Below, piece by piece: positions 11,701 through 22,490 of a stretch of 64,000 bases of DNA. How positions within the stretch are numbered: position 1 is the first letter of the stretch; every line of letters begins with the position of its first letter. The position numbers and the translations under genes are program-made. The DNA comes from Aplysia californica (taxonomy: Eukaryota; Mollusca; Gastropoda; Aplysiida; Aplysiidae): positions 179,121 to 243,120 of the forward strand of contig NW_004797403.1 in the NCBI RefSeq assembly GCF_000002075.1, written 5' to 3'. Under the pieces are notes generated by a model. It saw only the letters and a list, made by a program, of their open reading frames with translations, was not told the DNA's origin and made no database searches.

Positions 11701-14700
11701 CATTGAGAAAATGGGAAATATTAGCTTTGATCGAGAGAAAAAGTTCAAGATTAAAAATGGCCATGAATATCCACTGACATGTGGAGTTTCACATTCTTCA
11801 ATATCCTACATATTATGTAAGAATTCACAAAAACCCTAGCAGCTAGATAACATAGAAAAAGGATTAGCCTGTTCAAAGAAGGAGACCTACTATATCAACA
11901 TTTCAGCCAAACATATTTGAACACTTCGAGGCTGATGAGAATTTCACTTGTCTGAATTTTAAATTCAAGAAATACTGACCAGTGTTCTCCCACCTTTGGT
12001 GAAAGAAAACTTTACACAGACCTTTTTCAGGTTCTTGATGACATCTTCATGAGCTAGCTCCTGCTCCTTGAGCTCCACCTTCAGTGCTCTCTTGTCTTTG
12101 CGGAGCTCCATCTCAGACGAATTGTGACCATCCTGAGCCTGCTTCAGAGCCACGGAGCCTTCGGCCTTCAGTTCCGAGATATTGTTCTGATGCTCGTACA
12201 ACAAGTGCTTGACCTTCTGCTTGTACACCTGGTATAACAGAAATTAGTTTTAGTGAGAGTTTTACGGCACTAGCAATATAATAAGGTCATATAAGTGCCG
12301 AAAATTAGAGGTGTTACAAGAGAGTAACAAACATAAAAAAGAAGGAGGAGAGGTAAAGACGATAGTTGTTTTATAGGAAAAAAGGAGCAAACCACACCAG
12401 AGCACCCGCCAACCACCCCCAGAAATTGGAATTGTGCAGATAGATGAATTAAATACCAATGAGACACACAAAGGTGCACAATAAGAAATGTCTAGGAGAG
12501 GAACGGCACAACTAGAAAATGTAGAACAGGAAAAAGCACTTTTTGCACAAAGAACTCTTTATTTGTACTTTTTTTTTTTCCATTTACTTATCTAATCTTT
12601 CTTTTTCTTTCATTTGGAAGAAAATCAGGAGCAGGGAGAGGGGGAGGGGGGGGGAATAATTTGCATCTGCACAGATTTCAGGACTTACCTTGATCTCTAT
12701 TTGATGGCGTTCTTCAGCATCCTCCATCTCTCTATCTTTGTTCCTGAGCTCTGCTTTCTTCTCCTCCAACTGCCGTTTTGTAATTTCCCAAAATGTGTTA
12801 ACCTTGTCACGTTCCAGCTGAAAGTAATTTCTCTCTTCTCTTTCTCTCTCAAGCTCTTCACGTAGCCTCTGAATGAGCTCCTCCAACTGAAGAAAAAAAG
12901 GAAAGAAAAAAGACTTGAACCACATCCGTAGAAGAACAAGAGTCATTTACTAATTAACTCATTCGCTACGCCGAGCTGTGGAGGGCAGCGCGGCTAAAGT
13001 GCCGTCAGTACGCTAAGCCAGCCGCCGTGAGAACTGACGTTAAATTTTAGCTTGGTTTCTATTCCAATCCACATATCCATGTCAAAATAAAGGTCATAAT
13101 ATAAAGTTGACTTCCGGGTCAAGCATTTCCACCGAAAATCGGAAGTTTTGATTCAGTTTTGAAACACGATTTCAAAGTTTATACGACACTGTTTTATTGC
13201 GAAGTCCAAATTATAGCAATAGAATAAAACAACTTTGAACAAGGAGATATTTAGTCATCTGTTCCTTTAGATTCTCACACCACCCACTGTGCACAAGAAG
13301 TCAGAACAAAAACTCAATTTAAGAATTTAAGAGGTTTAGCTTGTTGAGGGTGTGTTGTGTGAGGTATATTGATAACTGTAGGCTATTGTGTCAGGAAAAA
13401 AAATAATAAAGGAAAGGAGGAGAGCTAGCCGCAGGAGTAATAATGATATGGTCTGTATCCTTCCTGGTAACCAGATCTGCTTGAATTTCCATCCCTCTGT
13501 TGCCAAGGGGTGTGCATTCCTACTGTCAGCACTGATTTCCAGTTAAGTCTGTGAGCCAGTTTAGCAGTCTCATTATCTCAATAGGCCTATCAATGATCTC
13601 ACTGTCTAGATCTATCCCATTCATGACATATTCGCTTTCCTCATTCCCTACTTTCCCATCTTACCTACAATTTTAAACAACTTACAAATCTAAGTCAATA
13701 TAATTATAAGAGAAATTTGCTGCTTTTAACTCACTCGCTGCAGGCGTTTTAGCTCAGACCAAGCCGTTGCCTGCCAGCTGTTTTGGACCTTTGGATTATG
13801 AAATCCTGTCACGTTAACGAGAACTTCGTGTTAAACTGCTTTGTGTTTTACAGCTTTGTACCTGTAATATCACCCACTCCAGTCTTGTGCTCACTAAAAA
13901 CCATCAAATCAAAAAGAATATCAAGTAGGGTTAAGCATGACAAATTTATCAAAACAGCAGCAAGCTTTGCCTTTAGAAGTTGGCGAAAGTATCATCAATG
14001 AGATGAGGCTCACCTGCTCCTTTGACATCTCTTCTGTGGGAATGCCATCTATCACAGTGGGGGTTTTTCCTGACTTCTTCCCCTTCTTCCCCTTCCCTTT
14101 CTTGCCACTCTTCTTTTTTGGAGGCTGGGGATACAGACAACAAGATCTCACATTGTAAAATCTCCACACAACTGGCTGAAACGCTCAGAAACAAGGCAAA
14201 AAATCTAAGGCAACTAAATCAATCACAGGTGGATAAAGGATAACACACATTCAAACAAATAAGACTGACATAACATCATCAAAACTGCTAGGGCAAAATT
14301 AATGTCTGACCAACAGTTGAGGCAGTCCTCAGTCAAGGCAGTGATCATTATAAATTCTTCCTCAGCAAAACAGTACCGAAGTGACTATTTCTCAGAACGC
14401 TCAGGAAAATAAACATGATCTCTATTTCTCCGAACGGTTTCCGTTGTTAGCCTTCATCTTTCATTCTGCCATTCTGCGGGGACTGGGAAGTAGCATTTGA
14501 AAATGCCTTCAAAAGGTACTGCGAGAAGTTACCCCTAAAGCAAACACTAAAATCCTTCATATAAAAAAAAAAAATCCCTCCACGCCCCCCGTTCACACCT
14601 TACACACACACACACACATGCGCGTGTGCAGGCCACTCCATTCGCAAATTATCAAATTATCGACAAATCTCGAGAACTGAAACCGTCCAGAGAAATATAG

Positions 14701-17306
14701 TTCAAGTTATTTTCATGAGCGTCCGGAGAAATAGATCGGCCAAACAATATTTGGCAATCAATTATATACTGACGGTCATTAACGGATTGAGCACATTTTG
14801 GACTAAAATCTATCCTGTGACATCAATTGAGGTTGACAACAGTTCACGGGCAACAGAGGTTACCGATCGCACAAAATTTGAAGTTCCCAGTTCAAAACTG
14901 TCAATGCGCACGTGCAACATGCAAAAATCCGATATGTCGACCTCAAACCTAAAATTTGTTCAGCGAGACAGATTTTTTGGCTGTTAGGGAGAGATTATAT
15001 TCGCCCATAACAAAAACTGACATTCTTTACTCTGTGCGACGGATTTTTTCTGCGTAAATAATGCCGCGACTTTCCATGCAAGAACGTGAAAAGGCAATTG
15101 GAATGCCCCAAGCCGGAATGGCAGCACGGCAAGTTGCCAGGCGCATGAACTGTAGCCACTCGACTGTAATCCAGTTGTCTCAACAAAATGCAGCTACTGA
15201 ATCTACAGCAGATCAACGATGGAGCAGCCAACCACGAGTTACATCACCAGTGCAAGACCGCTACATTCGCCAACGTCACCTTCGTGACCGTTTCCTGCCA
15301 GCACCGGAAACAGGTCGTCAAGTGGTTGGTCAGCGTGGACCAGTATCTGAATGGACCGTGCGACGTCGTTTGCGGGAAGCAGGACTTGCAGCCAGACGCT
15401 CGTACGTTGGTCCTGTCCTGACACAGAGGCACTGTCAACAACGTTTGCAATAGGCCAGGCAGCATTTACAGTTGACGAGAGTCGCATATGCTGACGGGAG
15501 AAGAAGGGTCTGGAGACTCCCCGGCAAGCGCTATGCCAACTGTTGCATGCTGGAGGTCGATAGATGGGGAGGAGGCAGCGTCATGGTATGGGGAGCGTTC
15601 AGCCACGATTATCGCACACCACTGTGCTTCTTCAACCAGCCTGTGAAAGCCACCACGTACCAGCAGGTTTTAAAAAAACCATGTCGTGCCGTTATTTGGT
15701 CAACACCCAGAGCTGCAGTTATTCCTACACGACAATGCCCTCCCCCACACCGCTCAAGCCACCACTGCTTTTCTGCAGGCAAACAACATCGATGTCCTGC
15801 CTTGGCCATCACTGTCTCCTGACTTAACACCAACTGAGCATGTGTGGGACGAGCTTGGCCGCCGTTTGTCCCGTGGAAGACCTCTTTATAATCTCCAAGA
15901 GCTGAGGCGTTCTTTGACAAATGAGTGGGTACAGATTCCAAAGGTGTTCTTTCAGACTCTTGTCAATTCCACGAGAAGACGCTACCAATCCTGTACATTG
16001 TATTCAGGACAATGGATGACATACGATACTAAAGCAGGTGTTAAAAACTCAGTTTACCGCTCTGATTTTTGAAAAATGACTTTTGTTACTTCATGTTTTT
16101 GTGCTCGCGGTGCCAATTGACCTTTTCATGTCATTTCAGCTGTGAATGTTCACAAAATGGCCATAGAATGCAATGGTATACAATTTTTTAAAAAATAAAC
16201 ACGTCACCACTACTTGAATTGCTTTGTAAGTGGTGCGTTTTTAATGACCGTCAGTATATTAGACTCTATATAAAGTTAGAAAGTGGCTATTCTCACCCGC
16301 CCAGAAGTTCTCGCAAGATCAACTCCTCCCCTCTTCTCTCTCTCTCCGTCTCTTTCTGAATACTGACTATCGGTGTGGACGATCAAATTGACCAAAACAA
16401 AGTTAAAAAATGATGTTAAAACACAAAAGTAAATTAATTTGGTTGTCTACAAAGATGCTACGGCTATTTAACTTTTCGAATCGAGCCGAACTACGCGGGT
16501 CGCCATTTTGTTTTGCCCGGAAATTCTCGCGCTACTCCTCTCTCTCTTTCTCTCTCTCTCTCCGCTGCCCACAGACAAAATTGTACGCTTTTAGTAGGCT
16601 ACAGTTGTAATGGAACGTTTGTTCACGGCACAGAATTCTACAATTTTTCCTCACAGTGTAGAATTCTATGGTTTAGGGTGAACGCAAAATTTGGTGAACG
16701 CGCACCGGGTGAGAATAGCCACAAGACTCGCCTGCACTATTCTCACTCCGGGTGAGAATAGAGGTGGCCATAAAGTTAAGTGAATCATGGGTAGGAAATG
16801 CCAGATCATAAGAGTAAAGAAAGGAGGTGAAACGAGAATCTGTTTTGCTGTCTTTCAGTCCTTCTCTGAGTTCAAGCTGTTGGGTCATATGACAAGAATT
16901 GTCAACAGCCAAAAGAGAATGAAAGGAGGCCTTAAGTTTACTTGTTCCTTTACTTTGACTTTTGAGAAACAAGAAACTAAAATGACACACACACATGTCA
17001 CAGATCTACCAAAAGAATGTTAAACTTCAGCTGTCCAACATTCAAAAGGGTGCACAAAACTCATTACGACTTGTAGATTGCAGTAAAAACAAGCGGAAGC
17101 ATGGAATTTTCATTTAATTTTGTTGCAGTACGCTCACAAAAAAGTATCGACAATTGGTTATTTGTGACCTAACTGTTCCTAAAACACTTCAACGAAGATA
17201 AGTATAGATAACAGGATACTTAAAGGCAAACATCCATTTATATGAAATATATTTCCAAAATTATGCACTTTCAAAAGGTAATTACACGACGGTATATTCA
17301 TACCAT
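5617..17306 (-). CDS. GAS8: DRC4 / GAS8, nexin-dynein regulatory complex subunit 4 (complete, ten coding exons)
   Basis: Structural, microtubule-associated coiled-coil subunit of the nexin-dynein regulatory complex on the axonemal doublets of motile cilia and flagella, where the complex links doublets and tunes dynein activity. Coding exons, in order on the minus strand: 17306-17304, 14124-14014, 12886-12689, 12228-12022, 11256-10996, 9434-9267, 8721-8635, 7599-7390, 7021-6956, 5766-5617. Every internal junction is GT-AG and phase 0. The joined reading frame gives 486 residues, close to the about 478 of the human protein as I recall it. A Lys/Gly-rich basic N-terminus (residues 2-21) is followed by [74 protein letters not shown] and a C-terminus in [12 protein letters not shown], all highly characteristic of the family. 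No frameshift or internal stop was seen. Several introns contain SINEs and MITEs. Only the one-codon first exon is inferential. Confidence 0.95.
6058..6297 (+). mobile_element. SINE, long subfamily with shared 3' hairpin
   Basis: The left part resembles the short SINE (CTATCGTC, TTTGTCACTCTCTTG). A roughly 115-bp block including CTTGATAGTCGAAGCAGACC is inserted, then the shared GGCGCTCATATGACC and TACTAAAAAC tail. It lies in DRC4 intron 9. A related copy is at 58254. Confidence 0.65.
6400..6648 (+). mobile_element. piggyBac-type MITE, one terminal unit
   Basis: TTAA followed by CCCTATCCGTAC; the right end CGTACGGGTAGAGTT is a decayed inverted copy. Lies in DRC4 intron 9. Confidence 0.8.
6956..7021 (-). 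CDS. GAS8: DRC4 exon 9
   Basis: Encodes residues 416-437 ([20 protein letters not shown] then CK). The acceptor is ACTTCACAG. A MITE begins about 15 nt upstream of it, so nearly the whole upstream intronic flank is element-derived. Confidence 0.9.
7036..7326 (+). mobile_element. MITE, GGCGCTCGTCAAA family, beside DRC4 exon 9
   Basis: Matches the copy at 800-1195 from GTCGAGATATTTG through to GACGAGCGCCTGATTTCACC. It begins about 15 bp from exon 9. Confidence 0.7.
7390..7599 (-). CDS. GAS8: DRC4 exon 8
   Basis: Encodes residues 346-415 ([52 protein letters not shown]), part of the GAS domain. The acceptor is TCTCTCAG and the donor is GTGAGT. Confidence 0.95.
7655..7785. repeat. Dispersed repeat (CGGGATGCTTGAGAT)
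   Basis: About 130 bp similar, inverted, to 24300-24440; both include ATCGGGAT, GCTTGAGATTT and GAGTGGCAGGTCTG. Class unknown. Confidence 0.6.
7811..7975 (-). mobile_element. Short SINE
   Basis: GGCACTTG subfamily with decayed ends, in DRC4 intron 7. Confidence 0.75.
8028..8205 (-). mobile_element. Short SINE
   Basis: Full copy with a perfect 12-bp target duplication GTGAGTGAGTAT (8016-8027 and 8206-8217). Confidence 0.88.
8635..8721 (-). CDS. GAS8: DRC4 exon 7
   Basis: Encodes residues 317-345, [20 protein letters not shown] followed by EVLEQRFQK, aligning with CTKARLKVREKELKDLQWEH of human GAS8. It is too short to show as a long ORF. The acceptor is TATTTTCAG and the donor is GTAGAC. Confidence 0.92.
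9267..9434 (-). CDS. GAS8: DRC4 exon 6
   Basis: Encodes residues 261-316 ([20 protein letters not shown], then [16 protein letters not shown], ending [10 protein letters not shown]), coiled coil. It is exactly 56 codons, the length of the matching human segment. The acceptor is TTCTTGACAG and the donor is GTGAGC. Confidence 0.93.
9470..9607 (-). mobile_element. Short SINE, 5'-truncated
   Basis: Its 3' tail, TACTAAAAACTAAAC on the minus strand, lies about 33 nt upstream of the DRC4 exon 6 acceptor. The GGTTGGCGGG 5' end is missing. Confidence 0.75.
9630..10146 (-). mobile_element. Long tRNA-derived SINE
   Basis: Minus strand starts with a tRNA-like head (TGGCCTAGAGGTTAAGG and GGTTCGAATCC), then about 350 bp of body, and ends in the same hairpin tail (GTTGCGAGCGCCGTAAAAC) as the short SINEs. 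A sister copy is at 61533-62046. Confidence 0.8.
10147..10995. other. DRC4 intron 5, nothing recognised
   Basis: AT-rich intron with no repeat or exon that I can identify. Confidence 0.5.
10996..11256 (-). CDS. GAS8: DRC4 exon 5
   Basis: Encodes residues 174-260, from [13 protein letters not shown] through [13 protein letters not shown] and [20 protein letters not shown]. It is the start of the GAS microtubule-binding region. The acceptor is TTTTTTCAG and the donor is GTGAGT. Confidence 0.95.
12022..12228 (-). CDS. GAS8: DRC4 exon 4
   Basis: Encodes residues 105-173 ([16 protein letters not shown] to VIKNLKK). The acceptor is TATACCAG, and a sense-oriented SINE ends only about 15 nt upstream of it. 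The donor GTCTGT is weak compared with the others in the gene. Confidence 0.93.
12246..12419 (-). mobile_element. Short SINE abutting DRC4 exon 4
   Basis: Flanked by an 8-bp duplication CAGAAATT (12238-12245 and 12420-12427). Sense to the gene, with its 3' end about 15 nt from the acceptor. Confidence 0.83.
12689..12886 (-). CDS. GAS8: DRC4 exon 3
   Basis: Encodes residues 39-104, opening [16 protein letters not shown] and containing [19 protein letters not shown], the most conserved block of the N-terminal coiled coil. The acceptor is TTTTCTTCAG and the donor is ATCAAG followed by GTAAGT. Confidence 0.95.
12960..14010. other. DRC4 intron 2, dispersed repeats
   Basis: About 13490-13740 shares short blocks (TACTGTCAGC, CATGACATATT, CCCATCTTAC) with 47050-47300, so it is an old dispersed repeat. 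The rest is unassigned. Confidence 0.4.
14014..14124 (-). CDS. GAS8: DRC4 exon 2
   Basis: Encodes residues 2-38: a Lys/Gly-rich basic stretch, then [17 protein letters not shown]. The acceptor is CCCCAG before CCT-CCA and the donor is GAGCAG followed by GTGAGC. Confidence 0.92.
14767..16256 (+). mobile_element. Tc1-type transposon (decayed)
   Basis: TACTGACGGTCATTAA at the left end and its inverse at the right, flanked by TA on both sides (14765-14766, 16257-16258), 1,490 bp. It lies in DRC4 intron 1 in the opposite orientation to the gene and carries a broken DD34E transposase. Confidence 0.9.
15061..16072 (+). pseudogene. Tc1-like transposase (DD34E), inactivated
   Basis: The N-terminal helix-turn-helix region reads [20 protein letters not shown] and [16 protein letters not shown]. 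Catalytic blocks are [17 protein letters not shown] and [15 protein letters not shown], with 34 residues between the second D and the E. A TAG at 15451, a short deletion before the TVDESR block, and a frame change near 15690 split the gene, so it cannot encode a full transposase. The nearest relatives are Tc1 elements. Confidence 0.9.
16279..16769. mobile_element. Small TIR element with CTATTCTCACCCG ends
   Basis: Flanked by a perfect 9-bp duplication ATAAAGTTA (16270-16278 and 16770-16778). Inverted CTATTCTCACCCG is near both ends, plus an inner copy. It contains CT-rich tracts. Confidence 0.6.
17304..17306 (-). CDS. GAS8: DRC4 exon 1: initiator Met only (proposed)
   Basis: The second exon opens at PPKKKSG in phase 0, so the start codon must lie in an upstream exon. 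The best candidate is the ATG at 17306-17304 followed at once by GTATGA, a donor in phase 0. The product would begin MPPKKKSG, matching the MAPKKKGKK start of vertebrate GAS8. Upstream sequence to about 17400 would be 5'UTR and promoter. Spliced reads would confirm it; other ATG-GT pairs are possible in this long intron. Confidence 0.6.
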
Positions 17307-17366
17307 TTTGATAAACTACGGCAACTTTGTTGTCGTCCCACAGCACAGTTATGGACGCTTACGGTG

Positions 17367-17380
17367 GTTGTCAGAGCAAC
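17367..17380. promoter_or_regulatory. RFX X-box in the DRC4 promoter
   Basis: The 14-mer GTTGTCAGAGCAAC fits RYYNYY-N2-RRNRAC on both strands, the consensus bound by RFX factors in front of ciliary genes. It lies about 60 bp upstream of the proposed DRC4 start codon, a typical X-box distance. The call rests on motif and position only. Confidence 0.6.
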
Positions 17381-18109
17381 AGAACCCGGATGTCGAAGAG
17401 GATAGTCTCTGACCTAACTTTCGAAATTCAAACACTATACTAATTATTCTTTCTTTTTTATATTGGCTTTATACCCGGAAAAGAAAATGTTTTAAAGAAC
17501 GAAAATTATAGCAATAATAAAAAAACAAACAAAAATGAGGGGATTTTGGTCTCTTTCAAGAGGTTATAAAATGGTTTTCAGGTACCATTCTATTTATAGA
17601 ATCTAATGGACCAAAATAATAATAATTTACAAAATCAAGGGATGTAACCCAAGACGGACTAAGACCAGTCTTGGATGGAACGGATAAAATATATAAGAAA
17701 TAGATATAGAATCTAGATCAAGATTAAGGAGCTTAATTACAACCTGTATCGAGTCTATGCATGTAATACATTGTAACTCGTTCATTAAGATAAGCCTAGA
17801 TTAATGGATTTTTTTTTCTGCCAGTTATTCACTGTTCATAGAACTGGATCACTGAGCCCTCTCTAGGGTTTCTTTTTCCTCTTTTTTTTTTTTTTTGAGG
17901 GGGAGAGTCGAGTTTAATTTTTTTTTTTTTTTTCATGTTTAGGTTACAATTTAAGAAATAAGCGGCGATCAACGTTAATCCGGTTTCATCAATAATTCTG
18001 TCGTCAGGAACGCAGATGTACAGCAGATTATAACGGTGGCGGCTTAATTAACTTAATATCTATTTGCGATGTACTGTACATTAAGGTTATTTTGTAGATT
18101 AGTTCTCTC

Positions 18110-18231
<122 letters not shown>

Positions 18232-20459
18232 ATTAAATTATTGCATGGGTGGAGTGGAGAGGCGATGCCATATATTGAAACAGGCCTGATCAGGGAATTT
18301 TGCGCCAACAAAATTGTACGCAAAGCACGTTTGATCATCCATATATGGATCTAGGATATTAGTTCTATGATGATACGATGTATTATAACGACCATTATAT
18401 GTTGCTGTCGTATAAAAATATATGAGTTCAATTTACTTGGTTCACTATTTGTATCTTACTGATCGCCGTGATAAGGTTAGAAATAGGAAAAGATGGGAGC
18501 AGTTGCACATTCCATAAGCCAAAGCGTTAAGAAGGAGGAGATGGAACACCCCCCACCCCCCCCCCCTCACCAAAAAAGAAGCAACTTATCCTCAAGTATC
18601 TCTTTAATCAATTCAATGTCAGCCATACTTTGCAAAATAGTTAATCGCTTTGCCTTAACTTATTCATATTGTTCCTCAGAAGTTTCAGGTTAGGTTGAAA
18701 AACTGTTTTTCATAAATTCATATAAAATACTAGAAATTATATCTCCGTCACACGGAAAATAGGATTGTTCACGAATGGCACTCCCTGGCTTCCTGCACAC
18801 ATTTGGCAGACGCCTAATAATAATGGCCAGCTCTAAGCTATCGAATGCGCCCGCCACCCCCGCTTTAGTTTTCAGGTTTTTTTGGGCCCCCCCCCCCCCC
18901 CCCATCTATTTAAAATTACCCCCCCCCTCCCCCGTTTATTATTTTCTTTTCCACTTTGCCACGGCCGATGATCTACGTGAAAAATTATATTATACTAGAA
19001 TCCAAATATATGAATGAAACTTCTTTTTTTGTTTTGTAAACGGCGATCGAACTACCCTCAGCATTAGTACACGTACCGGTTCCGGGTCGGCTACCTCAAT
19101 TTTCTGTGCAATTAAAAAAAACACTTTTGTACATTGGTTTATATTTTATATGAAACTGGTTGTTCCTAAATGAGAAAAGTTGTCACATTAACGTACTAAA
19201 ATCACTAAAATTTAATTATCTCTTGTTGTTTTATTCACTGAAGGAGGAAAGAGTTTATGTCCCAGCTACCTTTTTTTTATATCTGTAGAGAAAAAAAAAA
19301 CACTTGGATTTTTAACTAACTAGTAGGCCATTTATGAAGGATGATTTTTTCCCAGAATATAAGCTATAATTTAACAGGTGATAAAGAAAATATTGATTTG
19401 TAAGACAAATTAAATTTATACCTTGCAATAAGTCATTGTGCTAAAGCTTGAGGTTTGTTAGTTTATGATATTTGACAATAAGTTAATGCGCCACGAATTT
19501 AATTGACCGCACCATAGTTGATAAAATTATATGATACACGAGAGAAGAATTTAAATAGGCAGACTGCAAAATTATAATATTATAATATTAATACATGTAT
19601 ATCACACATGTCTGACCAAACAAACAAACAAACAAATAAACAAATAAACAAACAAATACCTCCCCCCCACCCCACCCCCACCAAAACAACAATTACAGTC
19701 CCCCACAAAAAAACAAAAAACAAAAACAAACCACACACACAGAAAAAAACACACACGAATAAACAAAGGAAACACAACAACGGTAGCTGTTTTGTTACAT
19801 TCAGGGGCGGCTCGTGATGCTAAAAAGTGGACGTGCACAATTAAGATATTGCAAGCTGAAGATAGTCAAGGGCATAGTAAATGAGACCGTGTATAATTTT
19901 AGGATCTTTGGGTTGATGAGGGAGGACCCCCTGCTTTTATTTTCATTCTTTTTATTTGTCGCTTTGATTTCTAGAACAAATTTTTATTGTTACCTAAACA
20001 TCAATTTAGTTCATCCTGTATTGGAACTGAACACTCCAGTAATAACTTTCACTATTCCACTGCAAAACCATTCAAAGGCACAACTCATAGGACGGTCACG
20101 TTCACCTCACTCAGGTTCACGGTCACAGAGTCACTAAAAATAGTGGCAAGACAGACAATGAACTAATCACAATTCACTTGAGCACTCCGCTGGATTGCTC
20201 CGGGGCTCATATAATATTGGCAAGGAATAGCGTACAGTCTATCGTGTTTATTTTTTAGACTGCCTACTGTGGCTATGTTTCGGCACTATTCGGCAGGAGC
20301 ACATTTGAGATGTGCCGTCTTATTCATACCAATGTACAGCCAAACTCGCTACGAGTGTCGTCATTGCTTGGGTTATCCCCAAGAGCGATTTATAGGTCAG
20401 GTTACACTGTTGAATATTCTATTATGTTTAGCTAAAGCGCATGGACTTGGGCATGGCAT

Positions 20460-20515
20460 AGTAGATGTTTTACGGCGCTATAGACACATAAATGACAGTT
20501 ATAGCGCCAGTGAGG
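20460..20515 (-). mobile_element. SINE-tail hairpin, third variant (fragment)
   Basis: GTTTTACGGCGCTATA ... TATAGCGCC has the same layout as the SINE tail, with a third stem sequence. Confidence 0.4.
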
Positions 20516-21968
20516 ACCTTGTTTTGATAAAGTATTTGGCTAGTGTTTGCTTCTAGCTTGTTTTAGTTTATTATTGTGGGTGTTTTACGTAATAGAACAT
20601 AAAACGTTTGGGCGGCACTGCACGACCGTGCTCTATGATGGACGAACCGCGCCTGGTTATATTATTATGTATTAGGCGCATTGTATTGGATTAAACTGTA
20701 GCCTGCTCTTGGCATTTTGTCAATCTGGCTCTCTTCAGAAAAAAATGTTTGTGACCCCTAGTCCTTGTCACGGATATCAAGTAACACGCAAATTATTTTA
20801 ATATCCTGTAGATCTACCGTACTGCGTTGTATAACACTAACAGTAACAGTTCGACACTAAGGGGATGAGTAATGCAATGGTCGGGTCGGTCTCAGAGTCA
20901 GAGTTATTTCCCATGTCCATAAAAACTAGGCCTGTACAACCGACCTAGTAGTCTTCTTGTGTGATCGGGGAATCCCCTATATTTACCCTTTCAGGCTGAG
21001 TTGCCAGTTTAGCAGTTCTTTTATTATAGTGGCAAGGCCCCTCAAAACAAATATCGTGTTGAGAAAACCGAACTTCTCAGGTAGTTTTCATACTGTTCAA
21101 AATTCTCTAGCTGTCGTAGTCTACCGTGTAGAATGTTATAATTATGAAATTAGATTGTATGAGCATGGATATGTGAGTATAAGTTGGATGCAAATATAGA
21201 ATAATACCCTCCAAAAATAAATAACAAACATAAAAACTTATGTCACACACATACTTTTGTTCCTGAGATGTAGCAATGTGCGTTTATGATTAGAAATAGA
21301 TGGTTTGCACTCCTTATGCAACTTTACTTGACAAAGAACAAGTAGTCAATACACAATTAGGCGATAAATTATAGATAATGTAACTGACTACTTGCACGAC
21401 ATAAGAAATGAGAAAATGTTTTAGCACATTGTCTCGATATAATCTGGCAACCTGGCTAGTCTACACTACACAGGCAGAAAATAGAAAGAGAATGTCGCCA
21501 TAGTGTTGAACAGTAAAGTAAATCGTCTTTACTCTTGGAAAACCAGTGATATCTGTGGGTTATTTTTAATACCATTTACTGACATGATGTCTTGGTTTGA
21601 AGATTAGGTAAGATTTTGAGGTAGATAAGCCTATGTCATCAGTGGTCAATACATTTTTGTACTTTGCCCGTCGAACTCATCCTCTTGCACTTCCCAGTTC
21701 TAAAATCTACAAAAACTCGATCTAACCACCCTGATCCTGCTCACCGCAGACTAGACTCTGGCGGCCTTTACTACCTGAGCTGAGTACCCGGCTTTGCTCG
21801 GGGTCGACGCCTTGGACTCACTGCTCCTACTGGTCTACGCCACAAAGGCATTTTACCTACTGAAGTCAAGTGTATACAGACCCGGTAACTGGGAACAAAG
21901 TCATGAAGTATACAGACCCGGTAGGGTAAATCTTTTGTGATTTCGGAAAGTTTCAGCGCCCAGACCCG

Positions 21969-22003
<35 letters not shown>

Positions 22004-22009
22004 ATCCTT

Positions 22010-22140
22010 GCAGGAAAGAACAGAAGAACGTTCAACCAGATGTGCACTGGCACAATCAGTAGAAGGACCCTCGGCAACATTTTGGAGAGAGCAACGGAGC
22101 ATCAATGGACATGTCCGGAGTGCAGGGATGTTGCTTCCTT
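22010..22140 (+). pseudogene. Coding-like fragment, GTISR..EC motif
   Basis: After CATCCTTGCAG the frame reads GKNRRTFNQMCTGTISRRTL then ERATEHQWTCPECRDV. It is related to 54740-54930 with mostly third-position differences. The family is unknown to me. Confidence 0.4.
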
Positions 22141-22264
22141 AAACAATAAACAAAGTGTGGGTGTGGGTGTGTGTGTGTGTGTGTGTGAGTGTGTGTGAGA
22201 GAGAGAGAGAGAGAAGGGGGTAGAGAACAGGGGAAGTGCTAGCAAATATCACATGGGCCAGCTC

Positions 22265-22490
22265 TATTCGGACTCGAGTCCGAATATTTATAATTTTTTT
22301 CTATTCATTCTATGGGTTTTATCTATTCGGACTCGGGTCCGAAAAAATATTTTATTTATTTGGACTCAGCTTCTACTCCGTTCGTAAATGCTGGAAATAT
22401 TTAGGAACAAGGGTTGGAAGTCGGAACAGACTTCATACTGCACTCAATTCGGAGTCCGAATACAATTTTTGTCTATTCGGACTTGGGTCC
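22265..22490. repeat. Cluster of TTCGGACT/AGTCCGAA palindromes
   Basis: A perfect 22-bp palindrome (half-site TATTCGGACTC) at 22265-22286, imperfect copies at about 22324 and 22474, and ATTCGGAGTCCGAAT at 22446-22460. Confidence 0.85.

Noticed and set aside
20269-20556. 95-residue ORF as a host gene
   Set aside because: No homology recognised, no codon or splice support, and its end overlaps a SINE-like hairpin.
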